A stretch of DNA of 64,000 bases from Actinomycetes bacterium (GCA_025359865.1 JANYDH010000083.1:1-64000); one strand, 5' to 3'; positions 25,611 to 35,112 are shown, counted from the stretch's first letter. Notes: generated from the sequence alone by a model not told the origin. Numbers and translations are program-made.

Positions 25611-28600
25611 ATGCATGACGACCGGATGCTGGTGGAGAAGCGAATCGAGCGAGAGCTGTGGCAACGGGTGCTGCCCCACCTGTACTCGCAGTCGCAACCA
25701 CTGACCGCCGAGGCATGGGAAGTACCGGGTGAACCGGTGTCGTTCGACGAGGCGAAACGTCAGGACTACACGCCATTCTCCCTGGGCGGGGCATGGGGGC
25801 GACCATGGGGAACGACGTGGTTCCGGTTGCGTGGCGATGTGCCACCCGAGTGGGCGGGCCGACGGATAGAAGCTGTGATCGACCTGGGGACCGGGATGAA
25901 GGCCGCAGGCTTCCAGGCCGAGGGGCTGGTCTGGACCGATGATGGCCCGTTGCAGGGCATCCATCCCCGGCGCACTGCGGTGATGCTGCCCGCTCAGCGA
26001 CCGGGACCGTTCACGTTGGTGGTCGAGGCTGCCGCGAACCCGATGTTGCCGATCCGGTTTCAGCCAACGCCGTTGGGCTCGCTGCGCACCGCTGGCGATC
26101 ATCCGCTGTATCGATTGACCCGCGCGGAGGTGGCCGTGCGCGACGATGAAGTGTTCGCCTTGCTGGTCGACATCGAGGTGTTGTTCGAGCTGATGAAGGC
26201 ACTACCGCTCACAGACCCACGTCGAGCGCGACTACTGCGCACCTTGGAGGACGCCTTCGACTCGATCGACGTACGGCATGTGTCGGCAACCGCGTCCTCG
26301 GCGCGTGCAGTACTCCGACCTGCGCTCGATGTGCCAGCCCGGGCGAGTTCGATGCACGTGATCGCCGTGGGGCACGCGCACATCGACTCGGCATGGCTGT
26401 GGCCGATCCGCGAGACGGTACGCAAGTGCGCCCGCACGTTTGCCTCGGCTGTTCGGGCGATGGACGAATACCCGGACTACCGGTTCGTCTGCTCGCAGGC
26501 CGCGCAGTACGACTGGATCGAACGGCAGTATCCAGCGCTGTTCCAACGGATCCGCGACAAGGTCGCAAACGGACAGTTCGTGCCGGTCGGTGGGATGTGG
26601 GTCGAAGCCGACATGAACCTGCCGAGCGGCGAGAGCCTCATTCGCCAGATGGTTCACGGCCAGCGGTACTTTGAGACCAGGTTCGGCATCCGCTGCAACG
26701 AGGTCTGGATCCCCGACGTGTTCGGCTATCCAGCCTCGCTCCCGCAGATTTTTGCTGCGGGCGGGTGCCGGCGGTTCATTACCCAGAAGCTGAGCTGGAA
26801 CAAGCAGAACCGGTTCCCGCACAACACGTTCTGGTGGGAGGGGCTCGATGGCACAAGGGTGCTGACCCACTTTCCGCCGGTCGACACCTACAACGCGGAG
26901 GTGGTGTCGGGCGAGATGGTGTTCAGCGAGCACAACTTCCGTGAGCACGGTTGGAGCGACTGGGCGCTGATGCCGTACGGCTACGGCAACGGTGGCGGAG
27001 GACCAACGATCGAGATGATCGAGCGGGGCCGCCGGATGCGCAACCTGGACGGCGTGCCGCGCCTGCAATTGGGCACCACCGACGAGTTCTTCGACCATCT
27101 CGAGCATGAGGTGGTACAAGGCGCACCGGTCCCCGTGTGGCGCGGTGAGTTGTACTTCGAGATGCACCGCGGCACCCTCACCAGCCAGATCGAAACCAAG
27201 GTCGGCAACCGACGATGCGAGCGGTTGCTGCGAGAGGTCGAACTGTGGTGGGCCGCCGGCGGTGTACTACCGGCGGAGGTGGTGGACGAACTGGTCGAGC
27301 TGTGGAACGAGGTACTGCTGCAGCAGTTCCACGACATCATCCCCGGTTCTTCGATCGCATGGGTCCATGCCGATGCAGAGGCGGCACACGCGAGAGTCGC
27401 AGCGCGACTGGAAGAGTTGATCGATGCCGCTGTCGAGCGGCTACCTGTGCATGGTTGGGTCGTCGCCAACGCAGCTAGCCACCGACGGCGTGAACTTGTT
27501 GCATCTGCACATACTCCAAGTGGCGACGGCCCGACCCAACTGCTATCCACGGGCAAGACCCTCGCCTACGTCGAAGTACCCGGATCTGCGCTCGCCGCAC
27601 TCGCCGCCCGGCCTATCGACGACCGCGTGGTCACCACCGAGCACACGATCACGAACGGTCACATCTGCGTGCGGTGGGATCTGGAGGGCACGATCACCTC
27701 GATCATCGACGTGGTCCGCGGACGAGAGTTGCTACCGGCCGGGCGACCCATCACGCTCGAAATCGCACCCGATCACCCTGTGGAGTACGACGCGTGGGAC
27801 CTCGAATCGTGGACCCCGGGCCTCGGCGCACCGGTCGGCGGCGTCAGTTCGGTGACGTTCGTGGAGCGAGGCCCGTTGATGGCCCAGGTGCGCGTCGAGC
27901 GCACATTCGGGTCGTCAATGTCCACCACGACCTACACGGTGCGAGCCGGCAGCGCGCGACTGGACATCGGGTTCGACATCGACTGGCACGAGGACGAGCA
28001 ATTGCTCTCGCTCATGGTGCCGCTCGATGTTCGTTCCGAGACGGCTGCATGCGACATCCAGTTCGGCCACGTGATGCGACCTACGCATGGCAGCAGTCCG
28101 TGGGACGCCGCCAAGTTCGAGGTGTGTGCGCATCGCTACGTCGATCTCTCCGAGCCCGGTTTCGGGGTGGCCGTCTTGAATGACGGCCGCTTTGGGCACC
28201 GACTGTTCGATGGTGGAGTGCGAGTTTCTCTGCTGCGCGCCGCCAAGTTTCCCGATCCGGATGCCGACATCGGCCGACACCAGGTGACCATTGCCATATT
28301 GCCCCACGGCGCAGGGCTCCACGAGGTGTTGCATGAAGCCGAGTCGTTGAACCTCCCGTTGCGCGTCATCGAGACCACATCCGTCGGTACTGCGTCCATC
28401 CCCGCCCCAGTGGTCACGATCGATCACGCCGGTGTGCAACTCAGCGCGGTGAAGCGCGCCGATGACGGCAGCGGCGATCTCATCGTGCGCCTGCACGAAG
28501 CATGCGGCGACCGCTCGTCGCTCACCATCGCAGCATCGAGTCGCCTTGTCGCCGCCCTGCGTTGCAACGCCTTAGAGGAGCCGGGCGACGCCCTCGACGT

Positions 28601-28670
28601 AGCCGATGGAATCGTGGCGCTGGTACTGCGGCCGTTCGAACTGGTCACGTTGCGCCTCAGAACTGCCTGA
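25611..28670 (+). CDS. alpha-mannosidase, glycoside hydrolase family 38
   Basis: This large GH38 glycosidase has about 1019 residues and is predicted to hydrolyse alpha-mannosides in the cytosol; no signal peptide is seen. An N-terminal domain (~1-235) leads into the catalytic domain, whose zinc site begins HVIAVGHAHIDSAWLWP near residue 250. The nucleophile Asp is in WIPDVFGYPASLPQI near residue 366, and a further zinc His occurs in LQQFHDIIPGSS. The mid and C-terminal beta domains follow. ATG 25611 is chosen because the longer frame to 25503 is the tail of the HNH pseudogene. No sugar transporter or regulator is adjacent. Confidence 0.92.
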   Translation: MHDDRMLVEKRIERELWQRVLPHLYSQSQPLTAEAWEVPGEPVSFDEAKRQDYTPFSLGGAWGRPWGTTWFRLRGDVPPEWAGRRIEAVIDLGTGMKAAGFQAEGLVWTDDGPLQGIHPRRTAVMLPAQRPGPFTLVVEAAANPMLPIRFQPTPLGSLRTAGDHPLYRLTRAEVAVRDDEVFALLVDIEVLFELMKALPLTDPRRARLLRTLEDAFDSIDVRHVSATASSARAVLRPALDVPARASSMHVIAVGHAHIDSAWLWPIRETVRKCARTFASAVRAMDEYPDYRFVCSQAAQYDWIERQYPALFQRIRDKVANGQFVPVGGMWVEADMNLPSGESLIRQMVHGQRYFETRFGIRCNEVWIPDVFGYPASLPQIFAAGGCRRFITQKLSWNKQNRFPHNTFWWEGLDGTRVLTHFPPVDTYNAEVVSGEMVFSEHNFREHGWSDWALMPYGYGNGGGGPTIEMIERGRRMRNLDGVPRLQLGTTDEFFDHLEHEVVQGAPVPVWRGELYFEMHRGTLTSQIETKVGNRRCERLLREVELWWAAGGVLPAEVVDELVELWNEVLLQQFHDIIPGSSIAWVHADAEAAHARVAARLEELIDAAVERLPVHGWVVANAASHRRRELVASAHTPSGDGPTQLLSTGKTLAYVEVPGSALAALAARPIDDRVVTTEHTITNGHICVRWDLEGTITSIIDVVRGRELLPAGRPITLEIAPDHPVEYDAWDLESWTPGLGAPVGGVSSVTFVERGPLMAQVRVERTFGSSMSTTTYTVRAGSARLDIGFDIDWHEDEQLLSLMVPLDVRSETAACDIQFGHVMRPTHGSSPWDAAKFEVCAHRYVDLSEPGFGVAVLNDGRFGHRLFDGGVRVSLLRAAKFPDPDADIGRHQVTIAILPHGAGLHEVLHEAESLNLPLRVIETTSVGTASIPAPVVTIDHAGVQLSAVKRADDGSGDLIVRLHEACGDRSSLTIAASSRLVAALRCNALEEPGDALDVADGIVALVLRPFELVTLRLRTA

Positions 28671-28703
28671 CCCGATAACCCCTGCAGCCGCGTACCAGCC
28701 CGG

Positions 28704-29924
28704 CTACTGCAGGCCGAGGTGGCGCATCGCTACCGCTGTGTAGATGGCGGTGCCATCCACCATCGCCGACTCGTCGAAGAACACGCGGTTCGAGTGATTC
28801 GGCGCGGCAGTGGCTGCGTTGCGATCGAGCGGGGTGGCACCCAGAAACATCATCGTGCCGGGCACGGCCTCGATGACGTAGCTGAAGTCCTCGGCACCCA
28901 TCACCGGATTGGGGAGCCTGATCATCTTGTCGGCACCCACCAGATCACGCGCCACCCCCATGCTGAACTCGGTGAAGGCGGCGCTGTTGACCGTGACGGG
29001 GTAGCCGAGCGCAACGTTCACCTCGACCGTGGCATCGTGGGCCGCTGCCACTCCCTCTGCAACCCGGCGGATGCCATCGTGCACCTTGCGGCGAGTGGAT
29101 TCACTGACGGCCCGAATGGTTCCTTGGATCTCAGCAGTTTCGGGAATCACGTTCGTGGTGGTGCCCGCGATGATCCGCGCCACGGTGACGATGGTGGGAT
29201 TGAAGACGTCGATAGTTCGGGTGACCATGGTCTGCAACGCCTGAACAATCTCGCACGCGACGGGGATCGGATCGAGAGCGCGATGCGGTTCGCTGGCATG
29301 GCCCCCGCGGCCCGTGACCACGATTGACATCGTATCGCTCGAGGCCATGCACGGTCCAGGTCGAGTGCTGACGAACCCGACCGGCGCGGCCGACGAGATG
29401 TGCATCGCGAACGCGCCGGTAACTGGCGAGGGGCTGCCGTCGAGCGCGTGCGGGCCCACGTTGAGGATGCCCTCCTCGAGCATGTACCGCGCACCGGCAT
29501 ACCCCTCCTCTCCCGGTTGGAACATGAACAACACCCGGCCGGAGAGGTCGGCGGCGCGCGTCGATAACAGCCGAGCCGCGCCGACCAGCATGGCCGTATG
29601 CGTGTCGTGACCGCAGGCGTGCATGGTGCCCTCGTTGCGCGACGAGAAATCGAGGCCGGTGTCTTCGGGCATCGGCAGCGCGTCCATGTCGCCGCGCAAC
29701 AAGATCGTGGGTCCCGGTTTACCGCCCGTGAGCATCGCTGCGATGCCACTCGTGGTCTCGTGCAGGGTGAGGTCGAGGGGGAGTCCTTCCAGGGCCCCCA
29801 ACACGGTCTCACGTGTGACGGGTAGGTGGTTCCCCAGCTCAGGCCACTGGTGAAGCGTGCGTCGTAGCTCGACAAGATCATCCAGCAGATCCCGTGCCTC
29901 TTCGCGCAATGTCTCGGTGGTCAT
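28704..29924 (-). CDS. M20-family amidohydrolase (hippurate/IAA-amino acid hydrolase type)
   Basis: This di-metal peptidase-fold amidohydrolase has 406 residues and cleaves N-acyl amino acids. Metal ligands are visible in MHACGHDTHTAMLVGAARLL (residues ~100-120), the acidic FMFQPGEEGYAGA (~130-145), and the C-terminal PNHSNRVFFDESAM. The dimerisation domain follows the VVTGRGGHASEPHRALDP segment. ATG 29924 fits the family N-terminus; the frame upstream to 30089 is not protein-like. It is divergent from the Nudix gene with only 22 bp between the starts, which suggests short or leaderless transcripts. Confidence 0.92.
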   Translation of the reverse strand: MTTETLREEARDLLDDLVELRRTLHQWPELGNHLPVTRETVLGALEGLPLDLTLHETTSGIAAMLTGGKPGPTILLRGDMDALPMPEDTGLDFSSRNEGTMHACGHDTHTAMLVGAARLLSTRAADLSGRVLFMFQPGEEGYAGARYMLEEGILNVGPHALDGSPSPVTGAFAMHISSAAPVGFVSTRPGPCMASSDTMSIVVTGRGGHASEPHRALDPIPVACEIVQALQTMVTRTIDVFNPTIVTVARIIAGTTTNVIPETAEIQGTIRAVSESTRRKVHDGIRRVAEGVAAAHDATVEVNVALGYPVTVNSAAFTEFSMGVARDLVGADKMIRLPNPVMGAEDFSYVIEAVPGTMMFLGATPLDRNAATAAPNHSNRVFFDESAMVDGTAIYTAVAMRHLGLQ

Positions 29925-29946
29925 TGCCGGATGATAGTCAGCACGG

Positions 29947-30477
29947 GTGACCACCTCGCACCGCCGACCGATGCACCACGAACCCGGACTCGAATTGGTC
30001 GATGTCGTCGATGACACCGACACCGTGACGCACACTGTATCGCGAGCCGAGATGCGCGCTGGCCGACTGCGGCATCGCGCCGTATTCATCGGAGTCGTAC
30101 ACCCCGATGGGCGGGTGCTTGTACATCAGCGGAGCCATGCAAAGGACCTGTGGCCAGGAATGTGGGATCTTGCCGTCGGGGGTGTCGTCGGCGCCGGCGA
30201 GCGGTACGACGAAGCCGCCACGCGTGAACTCGCGGAGGAGATCGGCATTGCCGATGCACAACCGCTGTTGATCGGCGGCGGAGCGTTCAGTGATGAGTCC
30301 GTGGATCTGATCGGGCGGTGTTACACGGTGGTCACACCGGGGCCCTTTCACTTTGCCGACGGCGAAGTGATCCAGGCCGAGTGGGTTCCCCTGTCCGCTC
30401 TCGCAACCATGATCTGCGAGCGCGAGTTTCTCCCCGACTCGGTTGCGTTGTTGCTCGCGCTGCTGTTGAACGGGTGA
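29947..30477 (+). CDS. Nudix hydrolase
   Basis: This 176-residue Nudix protein has the box GGVVGAGERYDEAATRELAEEIGI at about residues 78-101. It matches Gx5Ex7REUxEEXGU with all key acids. The sequence MHHEPGLELVDVVDD, then HRAVFIGVVHPDGRVLVHQRS, resembles the isopentenyl-diphosphate isomerase/YfcD subgroup rather than MutT. It probably hydrolyses a nucleoside diphosphate-X compound or a related phosphate. The GTG start sits 22 bp from the divergent amidohydrolase start. Confidence 0.9.
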   Translation: MTTSHRRPMHHEPGLELVDVVDDTDTVTHTVSRAEMRAGRLRHRAVFIGVVHPDGRVLVHQRSHAKDLWPGMWDLAVGGVVGAGERYDEAATRELAEEIGIADAQPLLIGGGAFSDESVDLIGRCYTVVTPGPFHFADGEVIQAEWVPLSALATMICEREFLPDSVALLLALLLNG

Positions 30478-30558
30478 CCTTTCCCCGGTCCGTTGTGCAC
30501 TGTCCCACATGATGTCGTGGCCGGCGCGGAAGTCCGGCTCGAACAACGAGGAGACACC

Positions 30559-30828
30559 ATGCTGACGTACGGAGCAAACCCAGAACAGCTCACCAGTCTT
30601 GGCCGGAACATGAAGCAGCAGATCGAGGCAATCAACGGCGTCATCAGCGCCGTAGGGGGTGCGCTCGGTGGCACCACGTGGACCGGTCCGGCCCGCGACC
30701 AGTTCGAATCGGAGTGGAACACTCAGTTCCGCACTGCGCTCAGCCGGCTCACCGAAGCGTTCGACGCTGCCGGCCAGGACTGCATCAATCGGTCGACCGA
30801 CCTCCAACGGGTGATGGGGCCACGCTGA
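30559..30828 (+). CDS. WXG100-family protein (ESAT-6-like)
   Basis: This is a typical WXG100 protein of 89 residues: two helices flanking a central W-T-G turn (GGTTWTGPARDQFESEW). It has the leading MLTYGANPEQLTSLG and a helical C-terminus. The ATG has an excellent Shine-Dalgarno sequence, GAGGAG seven bases upstream. WXG100 proteins are exported by type VII systems and act as dimers. The nearest likely motor is the FHA-FtsK gene 16.5 kb away; no EccB, EccD, MycP or partner WXG gene is adjacent, so it may be a solitary substrate. Confidence 0.93.
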   Translation: MLTYGANPEQLTSLGRNMKQQIEAINGVISAVGGALGGTTWTGPARDQFESEWNTQFRTALSRLTEAFDAAGQDCINRSTDLQRVMGPR

Positions 30829-30840
30829 ACGGATGCGGTC

Positions 30841-31125
30841 ATGCCGGATACGATGCTGGGCGTGCTGATCGTCGAGTTCACCATCGAGCCATTCGTCGAG
30901 GGTCATCCGGGCCCCCACGTACTCTCGGCGATCGCGGCCGCCGAGACACTTGGTGCCATTGTCGAGTTCGGTCCATTCGGGTCCAGCATCCGTATACCTG
31001 CGGCCAGCGTGGGCGAGGTCAGCGGTGCGGTACTCGACGCAGCGTTCGCCAACGGGGCCACCCATGTCACGCTGCATGCGGCCCACTTGCATGACACCCC
31101 CGTCGAACCCCAGGGGCGCTCATGA
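30841..31125 (+). CDS. YkoF/thiamine-binding-like small protein
   Basis: This is a 94-residue single-domain protein with the beta-alpha-beta pattern of YkoF/MTH1187 (DUF77/thiamine-binding) proteins. The key segment VEFTIEPFVEGHPGP, then TLGAIVEFGPFGSSIRIP, aligns with the family's P-G and VE-GP-ST block. Ligand binding by these proteins (thiamine or HMP) is known in other species; here it is only inferred. Its stop overlaps the start of the HTH gene downstream (ATGA), so the two are coupled. Confidence 0.6.
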   Translation: MPDTMLGVLIVEFTIEPFVEGHPGPHVLSAIAAAETLGAIVEFGPFGSSIRIPAASVGEVSGAVLDAAFANGATHVTLHAAHLHDTPVEPQGRS

Positions 31126-31496
31126 ACTCGCGACTGCCGCATCACCCGCTTGTGGCAGCAGTGAAACCGATCATCGAGTCACTCGGCGCTCAGGTGTTGG
31201 CACTTGCCGACCGTCTGCCCGGCGACCTACCGCTCACCTGGGAAGGTGCTGAGGTTGCAGTCGTTCGCAGCGCGGCGCTGCACGGCGCACTCGACCGTCT
31301 GATCGACGGAGTCGAGCGCGAGTTGGGCGACCAACTCCCGCACCTGTCACGTGAGTACAAACAACGCGCGATCCGACTGCTCGATGAACGCGGTGCGTTC
31401 ACCCTTCGCCGCGCGGTGGAAGACGTCGCCGACGCGATGGGTGTCAGCCGCATCACTGTGTACAACTACCTCAACGCGCTGCATCGCACGCCCTGA
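31122..31496 (+). CDS. HTH_22 (YheO/DauR-like) DNA-binding protein
   Basis: This is a 124-residue regulator. The C-terminal helix-turn-helix FTLRRAVEDVADAMGVSR, then ITVYNYLNAL, matches the HTH_22 domain of YheO/DauR. The N-terminal half (AVKPIIESLGAQVLALADRL) is helical and lacks the PAS-like domain of full-length YheO. Coupling to the YkoF-like gene suggests a thiamine- or precursor-responsive regulator, but that is speculative. Confidence 0.7.
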   Translation: MNSRLPHHPLVAAVKPIIESLGAQVLALADRLPGDLPLTWEGAEVAVVRSAALHGALDRLIDGVERELGDQLPHLSREYKQRAIRLLDERGAFTLRRAVEDVADAMGVSRITVYNYLNALHRTP

Positions 31497-31501
31497 GCGC
31501 G

Positions 31502-32218
31502 GTGCACGACCTGATGGGCCAGCGCCGCTACGAACAGTTCGATGTCATCGGATTCGATGCTGATGACACGCTGTGGCAGAGCGAGGACGGATTCCGATCC
31601 AACGAATTGCGGTTCGTCGAGCTGATCTCGCCCTACACCGCGATGGGGATCGACATCAGGGCCGCGCTCACGGCCACCGAACGAAAGAACCTCGGCACCT
31701 TCGGGTACGGCGTCAAATCGTTCGCCATCTCGATGGTCGAGGCGGCGATCACCATCTCGGCCGGTGCTGTACCTGTCGAAGTGATCTCGCAACTCGTCAA
31801 CATGACGCGTGATCAACTCGAAGCACCGGTGCACCTGCTGCCCTTCGTACCCGAGGTCTTGGAGCAGGTTGGTTCTGCCACCAAGCTGGTACTCATCACC
31901 AAAGGTGACCTGGTCCACCAGACGCACAAGATCCAAACAAGCGGTCTTGCACACCATTTCGACCACCTCGAGATCGTGCTCGAGAAAGACGTCGAAACGT
32001 ATGCGGGCCTGTTGCACAGGTTCGGTGTAGCCCCAGACCGGTTCCTGATGGTCGGCAACAGCGTGCGCAGCGACATCCTGCCAGTGATGGCACTCGGTGG
32101 GCACGGCGTTCATGTGCCCTACCACATGTTGTGGGAGCTCGAACACGTCGACCACAACGAGCTCATCGTCGAACTGGCTTCGCTCGCCGAACTCCCCGCG
32201 TGGTTGGGATACGACTGA
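31502..32218 (+). CDS. HAD-superfamily hydrolase
   Basis: This haloacid-dehalogenase-type phosphatase has 238 residues. Motif I is GFDADDTLW (residues ~15-23), motif II LVLITKGD (~122-129), motif III Lys in LEKDVETY (~159-166), and motif IV MVGNSVRSDI (~181-190). A helical cap follows motif I. The first aspartate is the nucleophile. It sits just downstream of the HTH_22 gene and upstream of convergent coaA. The substrate cannot be read from the sequence. Confidence 0.9.
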   Translation: MHDLMGQRRYEQFDVIGFDADDTLWQSEDGFRSNELRFVELISPYTAMGIDIRAALTATERKNLGTFGYGVKSFAISMVEAAITISAGAVPVEVISQLVNMTRDQLEAPVHLLPFVPEVLEQVGSATKLVLITKGDLVHQTHKIQTSGLAHHFDHLEIVLEKDVETYAGLLHRFGVAPDRFLMVGNSVRSDILPVMALGGHGVHVPYHMLWELEHVDHNELIVELASLAELPAWLGYD

Positions 32219-32227
32219 ACAACGGAG

Positions 32228-33169
32228 TCAGAGGCGGCGCAACGACACGTTCGTCACGCGGTGATCGGCACCCTTGCGCACGATCAGGCTGGCGCGAGCC
32301 TTCGTGGGCTCGATGTTCTCGCGCAAGTTCTTGCCATTGATCTCGCGCCAGATGTTGCGCGCCGTCTCGATGGCCTCATCGATGCTCAGCTGCGCGAAGT
32401 GTTGAAAGAAGCTGTCCGGGTTCTGGAACACCGTGTCGCGCAGTTTGAGGAACCGTTGCACGTACCACTCCTCGATGTGGGACTCGTCGGCGTCGAGAAA
32501 GATGCTGAAGTCGAAGTAGTCACTGACGAACTCGGCGGTGTCTGCGTCGGCTCCACGAGTGCCTACTTGCAGCACGTTGAGCCCCTCGACGATCACGATG
32601 TCGGGTCGGCGAACCACCACCTCGTCGCCGTCGACGATGTCGTAAACGACGTGGCTGTAGACGGGCGCCGTGGCCTCCTCTGCTCCACTCTTGAGCTGAC
32701 GCAGGAACTCGATCAGCCTGCGCGTGTCGTAACTCTCCGGAAACCCCTTGCGATTCATGATCCCACGCTCGGTGAGCACCCGGTTCGGGTACAGGAACCC
32801 GTCGGTCGTGATGAGGTCGACCTGCGGATGGTCGGGCCACCTGGCGAGCAACGCCTGCAGAATGCGGGCGAACGTGCTCTTGCCGACAGCGACGCTGCCC
32901 GCCACACCGATGATGTACGGCACCTTCGGTGACAACGTGCCCAGAAACGCAGCCGACACCTTGTGCAGGTTCTGCGTTGCTGCCACATACAGATTCAACA
33001 ACCGAGTGAGCGGCAAGTACACCGCTGCCACTTCGTCGAGATCGATCCGGTCGTTGATTCCACGCAGGCCGATGAGGTCCTTCTCGCGCAACGTGAGCGG
33101 CGTGGCGGCCCTGAGGTCTGCCCACTCATCGCGATCGAAGGTGAGATACCGGGCAGCGGCTTCGGTCAC
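32228..33169 (-). CDS. coaA: pantothenate kinase type I
   Basis: CoaA phosphorylates pantothenate, the first step of coenzyme A synthesis. The Walker A motif is [12 protein letters not shown] near residue 100. [40 protein letters not shown] and KGADHRVT are clear family blocks. GTG 33169 gives 313 residues, as in M. tuberculosis CoaA. Longer frames reach 33559 but overlap the divergent methyltransferase gene at 33194. Feedback inhibition by CoA is known for the family. Confidence 0.95.
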   Translation of the reverse strand: MTEAAARYLTFDRDEWADLRAATPLTLREKDLIGLRGINDRIDLDEVAAVYLPLTRLLNLYVAATQNLHKVSAAFLGTLSPKVPYIIGVAGSVAVGKSTFARILQALLARWPDHPQVDLITTDGFLYPNRVLTERGIMNRKGFPESYDTRRLIEFLRQLKSGAEEATAPVYSHVVYDIVDGDEVVVRRPDIVIVEGLNVLQVGTRGADADTAEFVSDYFDFSIFLDADESHIEEWYVQRFLKLRDTVFQNPDSFFQHFAQLSIDEAIETARNIWREINGKNLRENIEPTKARASLIVRKGADHRVTNVSLRRL

Positions 33170-33193
33170 GGGGCGAAACCCTACGCTGGTCGG

Positions 33194-34456
33194 ATGGCAC
33201 GATCGCAACCCGTCGAGGGAAATCATCCCGGCGGGCCGAAGCAGCGCAAGGCCCTCGGTCAGTGGTTCACGCCCGCGGCGCTCGTCGATCATGTCGTCGA
33301 TCTGGCGCTCGGCGGCGCAAGATCGCCGATTCGAACCGTGCTCGACCCTGCGTGCGGCGACGGTCGATTTCTCGAAGCGATCGCCCGCCGACTCGGCCCG
33401 TGCGTACGTCTGACGGGCGTCGACATCGATGAACATGCCGTAGCGGCAGCACGGGCCAACGTGCCCCACGCCGACATTCGACATGACGATTCGCTCGCCC
33501 GCGACTGGGCGGACGAGCAGTTCGATCTCGTCATCGGCAACCCGCCGTTCTTGAACCAACTCGCTACGGCAACCACCCGCGGCGGACCATCGCGGTTCGG
33601 TGGCGGCTCATACGCCAATTCGGCCGCAGAGTTCCTCGCGCTCGCCAGCCTGCTGGCTCGCGACCACGGCGGCCGTGTGGCGTTGGTGCTGCCGCAGTCG
33701 GTTTTGACCACACGTGATGCCGGTCCAATTCGCGCCGCCGTCCAGACGCGAATGACGATCATGCACGCCTGGTGGTCGATCGCGACCGTGTTCGAAGCAG
33801 CCGTCCACACCTGCGTGCTCGTACTCGAGACCGGGCTCGGGAACAGGCCCGTCACCCGCACCTACGGGCGCGATTTCGGCATTCGAGAACCGGTGATCCC
33901 CGGCGATGCATGGGGCCGTCTACTGATCGAAGCGCCGTCCCCGCTGCCGGCTACGGCACGATCGAACGGACCCGTTCTCGGCGACATCGCCGAGTTCACC
34001 GCCGACTTCCGTGATCAGTACTACGGGCTGATCGGCGCTGTCGGCGATGAGATGGCCGGTCCCCCGCTGATCACGAGCGGCCTGATCGACCCGGGCGTAT
34101 GCCGGTGGGGTGAGCGGCCTGTCCGGTTTGCCAAGCGCACGTTTGAGGCTCCACGGGTCGATCTGGATCGCCTCAGCCCGAAGCTGCAGCGCTGGGCGTC
34201 ACAGCGACTGGTCCCGAAGATCCTGATCGCCAATCAGACCCGGCTGATCGAGGCTGTGGTCGATCGCGACGGCGCCTGGTTGCCGAGCGTGCCGGTCATC
34301 ACCTGTACCACGCGACAACTCGACCAGGTCTGGCACGTGCTGTCATCTCCAGTGGCTACCGCCTGGGCACACGAACACGCAGCCGGAAGCGGGCTATCAC
34401 CTACGTCGGTTCGGCTGACCGCCACGCTGCTGGCCGGCATCCCGCTGCCGGATTAG
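33194..34456 (+). CDS. solitary N6-adenine DNA methyltransferase
   Basis: This 420-residue SAM-dependent DNA methyltransferase has a quality start ([17 protein letters not shown], the usual N-6 MTase opening). SAM-binding motif I is [17 protein letters not shown] near residue 50, and the catalytic motif IV is IGNPPFLNQ near residue 115 (NPPF). A C-terminal TRD-like domain of about 200 residues follows. No restriction endonuclease or specificity subunit is nearby, so it may be an orphan. The dispersed repeat copy C begins 5 bp after its stop. The target sequence is unknown. Confidence 0.88.
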   Translation: MARSQPVEGNHPGGPKQRKALGQWFTPAALVDHVVDLALGGARSPIRTVLDPACGDGRFLEAIARRLGPCVRLTGVDIDEHAVAAARANVPHADIRHDDSLARDWADEQFDLVIGNPPFLNQLATATTRGGPSRFGGGSYANSAAEFLALASLLARDHGGRVALVLPQSVLTTRDAGPIRAAVQTRMTIMHAWWSIATVFEAAVHTCVLVLETGLGNRPVTRTYGRDFGIREPVIPGDAWGRLLIEAPSPLPATARSNGPVLGDIAEFTADFRDQYYGLIGAVGDEMAGPPLITSGLIDPGVCRWGERPVRFAKRTFEAPRVDLDRLSPKLQRWASQRLVPKILIANQTRLIEAVVDRDGAWLPSVPVITCTTRQLDQVWHVLSSPVATAWAHEHAAGSGLSPTSVRLTATLLAGIPLPD

Positions 34457-34460
34457 CCAA

Positions 34461-34863
34461 CTCAACGTCGGCGACTGACAGCCCGCCCGCCGGGCCTACC
34501 CGCTGTTGCGGTGCCAAGTCGCGTCGAGTTATCGGCGCTGGCGACATGAAAGTCGACGCGATACTCCCCGCTACGCCTTTCTGGCAGGAGTCGCGTCGAG
34601 TTATCGGGGCTGGCGACATGAAAGTCGACGCGATACTCCCCGCTACGCCTTTCTGGCAGGAGTCGCGTCGAGTTATCGGGGCTGGCGACATGAAAGTCGA
34701 CGCGATCCTGCCCGCACAGCCGTCGTGGTCGCTGATCCAGACTTCCACCACGCCCGCCTGTCATACAACGAACGTTCACGCTCCAGCGCGACCGCACGGC
34801 CGGGATCGGGACCGGGTACCGCCAACCCCACCAGCATTTTGCGACAACCTGTTGACAACAACC
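34461..34863 (+). repeat. dispersed hairpin repeat element, copy C (three 72-bp units)
   Basis: This is the longest copy. The left flank (34461-34517) aligns with copy A without gaps. Three hairpin units start at 34518, 34590 and 34662, exactly 72 bp apart, each 45 bp with arms GTCGCGTCGA and TCGACGCGAT. About 90 bp of unmatched sequence follows, then the right flank, including GGTACCGCCAACCCCACC and the block ending GACAACCTGTTGACAACAACC shared with copy B. From 34864 to 35112 I see no gene, only a short unsupported frame near 35021. Confidence 0.85.
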
Positions 34864-35112
34864 CAACGCCAAAGCTCAGCCCTGATGCCCGTCCCGGGCC
34901 ATAGTTGAACTCGCTCCGCTCCGAGCGATCTGACTGCAACGGCCGGGTGGGGTGAGTTGAGTTGGGGAGAAGCAAGCACATTTCCGAGATTCGTCAACCC
35001 AGTTTGACAACCATGGCAAGTGAACATGACGCCGTTGCCGAGTTGATCACCTGGCGTCGCTAGCGCAGGGTTTGCATTCAATCAACTAATGCTGGGATGC
35101 ACTAGTACAGGG

